Assembly (NCBI RefSeq): GCF_000425165.1
Contig: NZ_KE384319.1
Span: forward strand, 124,001-188,000
Source of the DNA: Photobacterium halotolerans DSM 18316
GTDB taxonomy: Bacteria; Pseudomonadota; Gammaproteobacteria; Enterobacterales; Vibrionaceae
Length of the DNA stretch: 64,000 bases
Direction: 5' to 3'
Shown: positions 26,390 to 35,179 of the stretch, piece by piece
How the letters are laid out: every line of letters starts with the position of its first letter
How positions within the stretch are numbered: the stretch's first letter is position 1
Translations under genes and position numbers: made by a program
Notes under the pieces: model-generated
Databases searched by the model: none
What the model was told of the DNA's origin: nothing
The model's input: only the letters and a program-made list of their open reading frames with translations

Positions 26390-26932
26390 TCACAGGTTTG
26401 AAACGATGACGATGGCAAGGCCGGCGGCAGCAAGCAGCAATACAGACAGTTTATGCATCAGGCTGTGTTTTACTATGTGTTCTGTGGCTGAACTATGGGG
26501 CCGGCGGGTTTTAACCGTTGTGGCCGCCAGCTGTGGTGATGGTTTGGACGGCAGCGTCTCTGGTTGTCTGAAGCGATGGATATGGCGGCAGGTCTCTTTC
26601 GGCAAAGGGACGCGAAAGCCATAATGGGGGAGCACCTCAATAGGAATAGCCATCACGCCATTAACAGTCAGCTTACGGCGAAGAGAGTTGAATATTGAAG
26701 CCAGGTCGATTTTTTGTATGTGCGACATGGAATCTTGTGGAAGAAATGTTTTATCAGACAATGATTTATGGCTTATTACTTCTCCGGCAAAGTAGCACAG
26801 CGCTTCAAGCAGGCGTGACTCATGCAGCGTCAGGGCTGTTTCTGATTTATCAGGCCAGACGAGTAGCCGCAGATCGGGTTCAAAATCCACCCTGGCAAAT
26901 CGATAACACCGGGTGAGAGACTCAGTTGCCAT
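26390..26932 (-). CDS. Membrane-anchored ToxR/CadC-like winged-helix regulator
   Basis: The 180-residue product (start ATG 26932, with GGAAAAG eight bases upstream) has an N-terminal OmpR/ToxR-type winged helix (residues about 8-100). LTLHESRLLEALCYFAGEVISHKSL and IDLASIFNSLRRKL are its helices and VLPHYGFRVPL its wing. A Pro/Thr/His-rich linker (about 105-155) leads to one hydrophobic segment at the very C terminus (HKLSVLLLAAAGLAIVIVSNL). Almost no periplasmic domain is left after it. It is therefore a tail-anchored inner-membrane DNA-binding protein, unlike ToxR or CadC, which carry large periplasmic sensor domains. It lies 34 bp before yohJ on the same strand; the likely target is yohJK (inference). 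Confidence 0.82.
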   Translation of the reverse strand: MATESLTRCYRFARVDFEPDLRLLVWPDKSETALTLHESRLLEALCYFAGEVISHKSLSDKTFLPQDSMSHIQKIDLASIFNSLRRKLTVNGVMAIPIEVLPHYGFRVPLPKETCRHIHRFRQPETLPSKPSPQLAATTVKTRRPHSSATEHIVKHSLMHKLSVLLLAAAGLAIVIVSNL

Positions 26933-27112
26933 AGTAATCACTTTTCCAATTTACTGTCGGCATGCTGTCCCTATGGCATCAGGCAGTAAAACATCATTGG
27001 CTTGATGGTGGCTTATGTCGCCAAGCGCCTCCATGACGCATGACACAAAGCGGGTACTTATTAATTGTTATTGGCCTTGCGTTGAAGTTCAAACTGCCGG
27101 AGCAGGAAAAGT

Positions 27113-27151
27113 GTCTGAAAAAAGAAACCCTGACCATTCTGAAGGTCAGGG
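27113..27151 (-). terminator. Rho-independent terminator of sbcB
   Basis: On the minus strand CCCTGACC pairs with GGTCAGGG around eight bases and runs into a T-rich stretch. It lies about 70 bases past the sbcB stop. Confidence 0.85.
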
Positions 27152-27218
27152 CTGCGAAATTACTGAGCAAGATCAGTGCTCTGTAACGATTTGTCTTTCT
27201 GTTATTCTGGCTGTGTAA

Positions 27219-28643
27219 TTACACCAGCCTGCCTACGTAATCGTACACAGCTTTCAGGATTTTCATCTTTCTCTCATCGCTTTGGTGTTCCATCGCGATA
27301 GATTCGAGATTTTGCATGTAAGCTGGCAGTTTGGTTTCGAAGTAATCCTGACAATGATACTTCCACTGCTGTTGTTCCTGATGGCTTAACGTTAACGGGA
27401 AATTACGGGCGCGGTAACGGAACAGCAATGGTTTGATGCGTTTGTCATCCACATTCAGATCGAGTTTGCCCAACTCTTCAGGTGCAGATGCACGAATGAT
27501 ATCCATCGCCGATTTGTCTGCAGCAGAAAAGAAGCCGTTATAGAGTTGTGTATCAACATCATCGTTTGGTTCAAACTCTCTGTCCTGACCGAACACGGCC
27601 AGCAGTTTTTCACGGATCTGCGGCTTATCTTTCAGCGCGCTCAGATTGGCCAGACATTGAGCCCGGTCGATCCCCAGTCGTTCAGCATCTTCGGCCGTCA
27701 GTGTTTTCGCGGGGGCCAGTACCGGGCACTTATTAATATGAACCAGCTTGAGCGGGACAGGCAGCTCACCGGGATTGAGATCAGCACGCTTGGTGTACAG
27801 CCGCTCGCGCAGGCTGTCAGCATCCAGCTCGAACAGCGGGGCAGGATCCATTGCCAGATTGACGCAAATGACCGCATTTTTGTTATCCGGATGCCAGGCC
27901 ATGGGGACAATCCAGCTGGTATTACCGCACTCAGAACCAAACATACCTGAAACATGCACAAGGGGTGTCATTTCAGCGATATCGATCAGCTCCTGCAATT
28001 TACGTTTATGACGTAAGTTAAACAGGTAGTTAAAGAGTTTGGGCTGACTGGCTTTGACTTTCCTGGCCAGCTCAATCGTGGCGTACACATCGGCCATCGC
28101 ATCGTGTGCATTGCTGTGTTCGATCCCGTTTTCAACAGATAAATGTTCAAGCTTAAAGCTCGGACACCCGTCTTCGTTCGTTGGCCAGTTCAGACCGTCC
28201 GGGCGTAACGCATAGCAAGTACGCATGATATCAAGCATATCCCAGCGCGAATTGCCGCTTTGCCAGCTCCAGGCATAGGGATCGTAGAAATTGCGATACA
28301 GAGTATAACGAGTGACTTCGTCATCGAAGCGCACATTGTTATAACCGACTACGCAGGTATTGGGTTTAGAGAGCTCGGCATGAATGCGCGCAATAAATTC
28401 ATGCTCCGGTAAGCCTTTTTCCATCGCTTCTTGCGGTGTGATACCTGTGATCAGGCAGGCTTCGGGTGACGGCAGGTAATCGCTGGGGGGCTGGCAGTAA
28501 ATCACCAATGGCTCACCAATCACATTGAAATCCATGTCGGTTCTCACCCCGGCAAACTGGCAAGGCCGATCAACCGAAGGATTTGCACCGAATGTCTCAT
28601 AGTCCAGCCAAAACAATGTTGGCTGGTTATCGTTATTACTCAT
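27219..28643 (-). CDS. sbcB: Exodeoxyribonuclease I
   Basis: The product from ATG 28643 has 474 residues, close to the 475 of E. coli ExoI. It degrades single-stranded DNA 3' to 5' in recombination and mismatch repair. The DEDDh active site is visible: FWLDYETFG with Asp and Glu near residues 12-14, VGYNNVRFDDEVTR, and HNAMADVYATIELARK-like SNAHDAMADVYATIEL with the later Asp. A longer open frame extends to 28799, but its 52 extra residues are not like the family, and MSNNDNQPTLFWLDYETFG matches the known N terminus. It is monocistronic with its own terminator. Confidence 0.95.
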   Translation of the reverse strand: MSNNDNQPTLFWLDYETFGANPSVDRPCQFAGVRTDMDFNVIGEPLVIYCQPPSDYLPSPEACLITGITPQEAMEKGLPEHEFIARIHAELSKPNTCVVGYNNVRFDDEVTRYTLYRNFYDPYAWSWQSGNSRWDMLDIMRTCYALRPDGLNWPTNEDGCPSFKLEHLSVENGIEHSNAHDAMADVYATIELARKVKASQPKLFNYLFNLRHKRKLQELIDIAEMTPLVHVSGMFGSECGNTSWIVPMAWHPDNKNAVICVNLAMDPAPLFELDADSLRERLYTKRADLNPGELPVPLKLVHINKCPVLAPAKTLTAEDAERLGIDRAQCLANLSALKDKPQIREKLLAVFGQDREFEPNDDVDTQLYNGFFSAADKSAMDIIRASAPEELGKLDLNVDDKRIKPLLFRYRARNFPLTLSHQEQQQWKYHCQDYFETKLPAYMQNLESIAMEHQSDERKMKILKAVYDYVGRLV

Positions 28644-28831
28644 TCTTACCTTTACTGGCATAAACGTGTTTTCTGAGGTCATTCTACCAAAGAATTGCAC
28701 TGGCTGCGGGGGATTTTGGCATGGATGACGTGCTGTACCTTTGAAAGAACGGATTATTTTAAGATGACGAACAAGCGCATACCGGCAGCGGTCAGGCATA
28801 AGGACTGTTGCTTTGAATGGATCTTGGGTTG

Positions 28832-29146
28832 TTATGTAACCTCAATGACATCGAGCTGAATGTCTTCGTAGGCGTCGGCCGCGGTATTGCGCCTTTTAAG
28901 GATAAGGACTTCGCCAGCCTGAAAGGGCTTGCCACCCGGGTTGATTGGGAATTGCAGCATGACCTTCTCAGAGGCGGATGAGCCTTCGCCGCGGCCGTAG
29001 ATATGGGCCTGGCTGATAGGGTGCTCATCAGCGGTATTCGGGCGGGTTCGAAAGGCATAAATGATCTGGCTGTCAACAGGGATGCGTTGAAGCCAGACAC
29101 GGAGAATGCCGTTTCTTGCGGCGGTAGGGGGAACGGTAATTTTCAT
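28832..29146 (-). CDS. Small protein encoded directly after the tyrosinase, function unknown
   Basis: ATG 29146 gives a soluble 104-residue protein, predicted mostly beta (MKITVPPTAARNGILRVWLQ, SEKVMLQFPINPGGKPF, EVLILKRRN, EDIQLDVIEVT). There is no signal peptide. It lies 59 bases after the tyrosinase stop on the same strand, with a stable hairpin between the two. No good ribosome-binding site precedes ATG 29146, so it may rely on coupling or on an upstream start (29236) that overlaps the tyrosinase end. Small partner proteins that carry copper or block the active site (caddie proteins) are known next to some bacterial tyrosinases, but I see no sequence relation. Function open. Confidence 0.6.
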   Translation of the reverse strand: MKITVPPTAARNGILRVWLQRIPVDSQIIYAFRTRPNTADEHPISQAHIYGRGEGSSASEKVMLQFPINPGGKPFQAGEVLILKRRNTAADAYEDIQLDVIEVT

Positions 29147-29167
29147 GGTGATTTGATTATAGTTAAC

Positions 29168-29199
29168 CCCTGTGGCTGCAAGAGGCACATACCACAGGG
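29168..29199 (-). promoter_or_regulatory. Intercistronic hairpin between tyrosinase and its small partner
   Basis: CCCTGTGG (29168-29175 complement) pairs with CCACAGGG across about 16 bases, just after the tyrosinase stop. No T run follows, so it is more likely an RNA-stability or translation-control element than a terminator. Confidence 0.55.
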
Positions 29200-29205
29200 C
29201 AATCG

Positions 29206-30621
29206 CTATTTCTTCGCAAAAGTGCGAAGGGAGCAACCATCATATTTGAGGGTTTCCGGTGGAACAGCTTTGCCTTTCGCATCAATAACAAGCAGGTAGA
29301 TTTTCACATCATCGACGGATTTCTTCCGGCCAATATAGCGCCGCAATCCGCGAGTGAGATCAATAGAATAACGTGTGTGCTCGTAACGCAATGGATGCTT
29401 GGTACGGATATCGTAATCGTCCCGCACGGCCATGGTCGGATTACAATGTCCTGATGCACCGTGACAGGTACCATGACCGAACAGGACGAGACGTCCAGAA
29501 TAGCTTTCATCGTCATAACCGGTTGAAGCATTACAGGCGGGATTATTGATGTAAGCGCGAATTTCGTAACTCTCTTTGGGGGGATGTAAACGAAGGAAAT
29601 CAAGTTGCGCCCGGACAAAGCCGCCTTCAACCAGTCCCATTGAGAGCTCTTTAGCCAGGCTCGCTGCTGCAGAGAGTGATTTGGCCGGCAGAGTATTGGT
29701 AGTGCCTGTGGCTGCAATGGCGGATTCCACTGAATTGTCAGAATAGATGTATTTCAGCGAATTCTCTGCGTCAATCAGATCGCGCCCGATGCGCCCGTCA
29801 TAGACAACTTTCTGTTGAACGAATGTCGGAATATTTGCATCAGGATGCAGTGTTTGCCAGTCAAACCAGACTTTATCGACCATGGAATGGTGAAGCCAGA
29901 AAAGGGGATCATAGGCCGCTGAAATGACTGAGCTCATGTCACCTGATCCTTGTGGTAAGGGGGAGTTACCCGCACCACCGACATACACATGCACAGCACC
30001 ATGGGCGCCAAAATCGAAATCTTCCTGAAAGCGCATAAAGTTAGGGTTGTCCATGTAACGCTCAATATCGTTTTTTAGCTGACTGATGATGCTTTTAAAA
30101 GCACCGGGGAAGCGTTGTGTGTACTGCTCATCATCTTTCAGGCCCTGCGATGTGATGCGATACAGGCTTTTTGCCCGGTGGAGGGGATTATCCAGCTGGA
30201 TGCCTTCTGCATTCTTATACTGACTGTCATTGAGCACTTTTGGCAGGCCGTTTGCCGCATGAGTCGATTGACTGAACTGTGTCCAGTCCCAATAAGGCAA
30301 TGTGAGTTCAAGTTCTTTATCTTTACGTTTCCACTGTAAGGCCGTGTTCAGGGCCTTTTCGAACGAGTAGATATATGAGCGGTGCCAGGTCAGGAATACC
30401 CGGTTATCATCGTGACAGAGATCCTGATCATATCCGTGCCCTCGGGCCAGCGAAAAATAGCCACGGCGATCGCCAACCGCAATGTCTGAAATTTCATACA
30501 TTGCAGCATAGGCGTCTCGTAAATCGTTCATGTCTTCAGGATTCAGACGTAACAGGTTGAAACGGATCAGGGGTAAGCCCGCCAGTTTTCTGCGGTAATT
30601 GAGTTTCGCTATGGTTGTCAT
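29206..30621 (-). CDS. Tyrosinase-family type 3 copper oxidase
   Basis: The preferred start is ATG 30621, with GAGGAG six bases upstream, giving 471 residues; the open frame extends ten codons further. Type 3 copper sites are visible. CuA: His62, His70 and His80 in GHGYDQDLCH...FLTWHRSYIYSFEKAL. CuB: His207 and His211 in GAHGAVHVYV, and the His pair 244-245 in DPLFWLHHSMVDKVWFDWQ. The family oxidises phenols to o-quinones, the first step of melanin-like pigment formation. No signal peptide is seen, so it is predicted cytosolic. A C-terminal domain (about 350-471) with YINNPACNAS, FGHGTCHGASGHCN and several Cys resembles the shielding domain of plant and some bacterial polyphenol oxidases. It heads a two-gene unit. 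Confidence 0.9.
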   Translation of the reverse strand: MTTIAKLNYRRKLAGLPLIRFNLLRLNPEDMNDLRDAYAAMYEISDIAVGDRRGYFSLARGHGYDQDLCHDDNRVFLTWHRSYIYSFEKALNTALQWKRKDKELELTLPYWDWTQFSQSTHAANGLPKVLNDSQYKNAEGIQLDNPLHRAKSLYRITSQGLKDDEQYTQRFPGAFKSIISQLKNDIERYMDNPNFMRFQEDFDFGAHGAVHVYVGGAGNSPLPQGSGDMSSVISAAYDPLFWLHHSMVDKVWFDWQTLHPDANIPTFVQQKVVYDGRIGRDLIDAENSLKYIYSDNSVESAIAATGTTNTLPAKSLSAAASLAKELSMGLVEGGFVRAQLDFLRLHPPKESYEIRAYINNPACNASTGYDDESYSGRLVLFGHGTCHGASGHCNPTMAVRDDYDIRTKHPLRYEHTRYSIDLTRGLRRYIGRKKSVDDVKIYLLVIDAKGKAVPPETLKYDGCSLRTFAKK

Positions 30622-30953
30622 TTCTCGCTCCTCATTCCTTACTTCTGTCATTTAAAAAGCGGAAGGCAATAGGGAGACGGCTGAACTCGGGGCGAATTGC
30701 CTGCTTTTCTGTACACAGATGTATTCAACTATAGTGCACTTGAGTGCTTATGATAGATAAAATTGAAAAGTGTTGATTAAGATGTATGAGCTAAAGCGAC
30801 TGGTTGTGCTGCTGATGTGGTGGTTTAACTAAAGTTTTTCATCAAGGTGAAGTAATCAGGAAGCGGGGTTGAGTGGGTTGCAGCGAATGATAAGAGGAAA
30901 TAAAAAGAGCGCCCTCAGGCGCTCTTTTTCGTGTTCATGTGCTGGAAGAGGGC
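30622..30953. other. Gap between tyrosinase and the first cold-shock gene
   Basis: This 330-base stretch holds the tyrosinase promoter region and, at its left end relative to the cold-shock gene, the bidirectional terminator at 30902-30929. I see no other gene or clear operator. Confidence 0.45.
30902..30929 (-). terminator. Rho-independent terminator of the downstream cold-shock gene
   Basis: AAAAAGAGCGCC and GGCGCTCTTTTT pair around CTCA. It is symmetric enough to work on both strands. Confidence 0.9.
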
Positions 30954-31163
30954 TTATGCGCGCTCAACGTTAGCAGCTTGAGGACCTTTTTGGCCTTGCT
31001 CGATATCGAACTTCACTTTCTGACCTTCGGCCAGAGATTTGAAGCCTTCACCAGTGATAGCACGGAAGTGTACGAATACGTCTGCACCGCCGTTGTCTTG
31101 AGTGATGAAACCGAAGCCTTTCTCGTCGTTAAACCACTTCACAGTACCAGTTGCTTTAGACAT
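30954..31163 (-). CDS. Cold-shock domain protein, copy 1
   Basis: From ATG 31163 (AGGAGA nearby) the product is the usual 69 residues of a CspA-type protein. It is a five-strand OB fold that binds single-stranded RNA and DNA. RNP1 (KGFGFIT) and RNP2 (VFVHF) are intact in [28 protein letters not shown]. It is about 80 per cent identical to the copy at 31544-31753, differing mainly in the C-terminal half ([21 protein letters not shown]). Both are transcribed on the minus strand with separate terminators and leaders. Confidence 0.95.
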   Translation of the reverse strand: MSKATGTVKWFNDEKGFGFITQDNGGADVFVHFRAITGEGFKSLAEGQKVKFDIEQGQKGPQAANVERA

Positions 31164-31543
31164 AGGATGTCTCCTGAAAATATAGGAATAAATACGCCCG
31201 GGGGCGTGCTTCATGCCAACATAATGGATTACTTATGGACAAGGATGTAGCTCTTCAGGACAACGGCGCTTAGGTGAAGCGGGTGTATCGAAGTATACTT
31301 TTCACTTTGTTGCATAAATAGCGTTGCATTATAGGCATAGTTATTAGGCCATAATGCAAGGCAGACGGCAAGCAAATAGTGAGTCATACCCAAAAAATCC
31401 TGAAAAATTGTGAAGATAACTGCAAATGTGAGGAAATGTGAAATGGATTCAGGGTTTTACCTGAAAGGAGAAAGAGGAACTGGTCGGATTTCAGCAACAA
31501 AAAAAGGGCTTCACAGCCCCTTTTACGCTAATGTGATGTTAGC
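31164..31543. other. Leader region between the two cold-shock genes
   Basis: This 380-base gap holds the terminator of the upstream copy (31500-31524) and then a long region before copy 1. CspA-type genes usually have a long, temperature-sensitive 5' leader of about 150 bases, so one is expected here; I did not identify a cold-box motif by eye. No gene is seen. Confidence 0.45.
31500..31524 (-). terminator. Rho-independent terminator of the second cold-shock gene
   Basis: On the minus strand AAGGGGCT pairs with AGCCCTT around GTGA and ends in a T run, about 20 bases past the stop. Confidence 0.85.
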
Positions 31544-31753
31544 TTATAGTCTTTCTACGTTGGCTGCTTGCAAGCCTTTTTGACCTTGCTCAACCTCGTA
31601 CTGTACTTTTTGACCTTCTTGCAGTGTCTTGAATCCATCACCGGCGATTGCGCGGAAGTGGACAAATACGTCGGCACCACCGTTATCCTGAGTGATAAAA
31701 CCGAAACCCTTTTCCTCGTTAAACCACTTAACGGTACCTGTTGCTTTAGACAT
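31544..31753 (-). CDS. Cold-shock domain protein, copy 2
   Basis: This 69-residue CspA-family protein (start ATG 31753, preceded by CAGGAGACA) has the RNA-binding motifs KGFGFIT and VFVHF intact. The N-terminal half is almost identical to copy 1; the C-terminal half reads [21 protein letters not shown]. The pair look like a tandem duplication that has begun to diverge. Some members are cold-induced and others are growth-phase or stress-controlled; which applies cannot be decided from the sequence. Confidence 0.95.
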   Translation of the reverse strand: MSKATGTVKWFNEEKGFGFITQDNGGADVFVHFRAIAGDGFKTLQEGQKVQYEVEQGQKGLQAANVERL

Positions 31754-32214
31754 GTTGTCTCCTGAATCTCTTACTCTTACGTAGCTAACCAATATGGTTT
31801 AACGAAACACCAAAGAATTGCTAACTCTTATCCACAGTCATCTGAATGAATCCTGACGGAAGTGCCGCACGCAATCGCATTAAGCTAAATCAATACTGGT
31901 ATTAAGAAAGAGTAGGCTCTTGTATTCCAAAAGCAAATAATTCCGCAGTATATTGTGAGTCACATAACAAGAAACAGTGTGCATATTTATTTTTCATAGT
32001 TTGTCGCATTAATGAAAAGCATCTGTCATCGGAATAAAGAAAATCAATAGTATAATTAATCGGTTAAAAAATGATCTTGATTTTTGAGGCGCTGAGCGAG
32101 ATCAATGAAATGCAGGGTGTAGTGAATTAAGAGTGATCTTACTTGTGAAGAAAGACAAGTTTCTGTTATAACCCAAGTAATGCAGGTTTTCTAGTTTCAA
32201 AGTAAGGACAAAAC
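31754..32214. other. Divergent promoter region between a cold-shock gene and tmaR
   Basis: The 460-base gap separates divergent genes. The half next to the cold-shock gene is likely its long 5' leader. The rest is AT-rich and contains no coding frame with a ribosome-binding site. A ribosome-binding site (AAGGAC) for tmaR lies near 32203. Confidence 0.4.
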
Positions 32215-32529
32215 ATGAGCAATATCCTGGAATTGGTGCGTCTTGCAAGACGCAAAAATAAACTTAAGCGTGAAATTCTTGATAATGACCGCAAGATCAG
32301 AGACAACCGCAAACGCGTCGAGTTGCTGGAAAACCTGATTGATTACATTCAGCCGAATATGACACATGAAGAGATTGTCAGCATTATTGAAAACATGAAA
32401 GCGGATTATGAAGACCGTGTTGATGACCACATCATCATCACTGCTGAGCTATCAAAAGAGCGCCGTGAAGCCAGCAAGCTGTTGAAAGAACATAAGCGTA
32501 CTGAGCTGGCGAACCGTCCGGCAAAGTAA
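32215..32529 (+). CDS. tmaR: PTS regulator TmaR (YeeX, DUF496 family)
   Basis: This 104-residue coiled-coil protein matches E. coli YeeX through most of its length: [65 protein letters not shown]. TmaR clusters at the cell pole and controls the placement and activity of PTS enzyme I by holding it there (established in E. coli). It is an alpha-helical cytosolic protein. A strong terminator lies 37 bases downstream, and it is transcribed alone. Confidence 0.93.
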   Translation: MSNILELVRLARRKNKLKREILDNDRKIRDNRKRVELLENLIDYIQPNMTHEEIVSIIENMKADYEDRVDDHIIITAELSKERREASKLLKEHKRTELANRPAK

Positions 32530-32565
32530 GCGGATAAGCAAATATAACTGATTGTATCTGATAAT

Positions 32566-32591
32566 AAAAAAGCCGCGTAAGCGGCTTTTTT
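32566..32591. terminator. Bidirectional terminator between tmaR and azoR
   Basis: AAAAAAGCCGC and GCGGCTTTTTT pair around GTAA between two converging genes; T runs exist on both strands. Confidence 0.9.
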
Positions 32592-32621
32592 CGTAAGCAT
32601 GTCTGCAAAGGTGAGACGCTG

Positions 32622-33579
<958 letters not shown>

Positions 33580-35016
33580 TCAGAGTATTTTCCCGGATAA
33601 ACCTGTATCTCTCACTAATTCTCTTGGCAGACCATTTTTGATGCGATTACCAACCCATTTTCCTAACCCCAGAGGAAAACCCTGATAGGTAACAATAACT
33701 TCCCCTTTACCGGTGAGGTTCTGCGGACGAATATCTCTGCCCATGATCCACTCATTGGCTTCATCAGTATTTAGAGAAATACAGCTTGACTCTTTACCTG
33801 TAGCCAGTGTCATGACTGCTTCATGTTGCCAGCGATATCCTTTTTTATGTTTTTCTGCCAGTTTAATGCCAATACGCTGGAAACGGATGTTTTCTAATAG
33901 CGGACGAAGCCGGGCAGGGAACAGCCAGATTTCCTGATCCCGCAGCCAGACGTCCCGCTCTGGCGGTAGTTTGAGGCTGAGATCTGTGTACAGTTGCTGG
34001 TGGATTTGCTCACTGTCTTTGCGCGAAGCCAGAGAAAACGGAAAACTGGCTTTTCGTTTTTTAGCCGGTTCGCTTTCAACGGCCGCAAGCTTGCGAATAC
34101 GGGCGACAAAAAAACCTTCACTATCATAAACCTGTGGGAAGACGTGTAAAAAGCCTTCCTCGGTACAGGTTTTTTCGGCACCGTCAAATAAGTCAGCAAG
34201 GGTTTCAAATTGCACTGCATCGCCAAAGGTTTCTTTGAGAAATAAACACACCTGCTGATTTTCAGTATGATTAAGCGTGCAGGTGGAATACACCATCACC
34301 CCGCCGGGTTTCAGCGCCTGAAAAGCGCTGACAATAAGCCCGCGCTGAATCTCTGCAATGTCCTCAATGTGCTTCAGGCTCCAGTTTGCCATGGCGTCTT
34401 CGTCTTTACGGATTGCACCTTCGCCTGAACAGGGGGCATCCAGAAGAATGCTGTCAAACGCTTCAGGGGTCCAGCTACCGAATATTTGCCCATCGAAATG
34501 TGTAATTGCGGCATTAGACACACCGCAGCGCTGCAGGTTGGCGTGTAATACCTTGATGCGGCTGGCGGACAGTTCGTTAGCAACCAGTGCGCCTTTATGC
34601 TGCATTGAGGCCGCGATTTGCGTTGTTTTAGAACCGGGCGCGGCCGCCATATCCAGCACACAGCCGATTTGCTCGTTGTTTGTGAGTAAAGCGGTGACTG
34701 GCAGCATGGAGCTGGCTTCCTGTATATAAAACAGCCCTGCCAGGTGTTCTGCGGTATTACCTAAAGACTCAGTGACTGACTCATCGTACTCTATCCAGAA
34801 TCCTTCTTCACACCAGGGAACCGGCGTGAGGGTCCAGTCCTTGTCGCTGACTTTTGCCAAGAAATCGGCGACGGAAATTTTTAGTGTATTAACCCGGATA
34901 CTGCGACGCAGCGGGGTTCGGCAGCTGGTGAGGAAACTGTCCATATCCAGACTGTCTGGCAGAATTTGGCGAATGAGGTTAATAAAATCGTCTGGAATGT
35001 AGATGGACTGATGCAC
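33580..35016 (-). CDS. rsmF: 16S rRNA (cytosine-1407-C5) methyltransferase
   Basis: GTG 35016 was chosen because HQSIYIPDDFINLIRQ is where similarity to E. coli RsmF (YebU) starts and 478 residues is the expected size; the open frame runs 94 codons further upstream without family similarity. RsmF methylates C1407 of 16S rRNA in the 30S subunit, using SAM. The SAM loop is LDMAAAPGSKTTQIAA, and the catalytic Cys pair lies in LDAPCSGEGAIRKD and VYSTCTLNHTENQQV. The C-terminal PUA-like region (about 330-478) closes the chain. It follows letA and letB in the same order as yebS-yebT-yebU of E. coli. Confidence 0.93.
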   Translation of the reverse strand: MHQSIYIPDDFINLIRQILPDSLDMDSFLTSCRTPLRRSIRVNTLKISVADFLAKVSDKDWTLTPVPWCEEGFWIEYDESVTESLGNTAEHLAGLFYIQEASSMLPVTALLTNNEQIGCVLDMAAAPGSKTTQIAASMQHKGALVANELSASRIKVLHANLQRCGVSNAAITHFDGQIFGSWTPEAFDSILLDAPCSGEGAIRKDEDAMANWSLKHIEDIAEIQRGLIVSAFQALKPGGVMVYSTCTLNHTENQQVCLFLKETFGDAVQFETLADLFDGAEKTCTEEGFLHVFPQVYDSEGFFVARIRKLAAVESEPAKKRKASFPFSLASRKDSEQIHQQLYTDLSLKLPPERDVWLRDQEIWLFPARLRPLLENIRFQRIGIKLAEKHKKGYRWQHEAVMTLATGKESSCISLNTDEANEWIMGRDIRPQNLTGKGEVIVTYQGFPLGLGKWVGNRIKNGLPRELVRDTGLSGKIL

Positions 35017-35179
35017 GTGCTTTATCTCGGTTGGAATGCAGGCGGCAAGTCTATAACAAACCAGCATTAGGATAAAAGCACAAGGCAAGCTTAATGGCTT
35101 GCCTTGCTGATGCCGCAGGCTGGCGGACAACTGCCAGACTTTTTCGGCGACCAGGGTGTCCGGCGGCTGACGACGGGTA

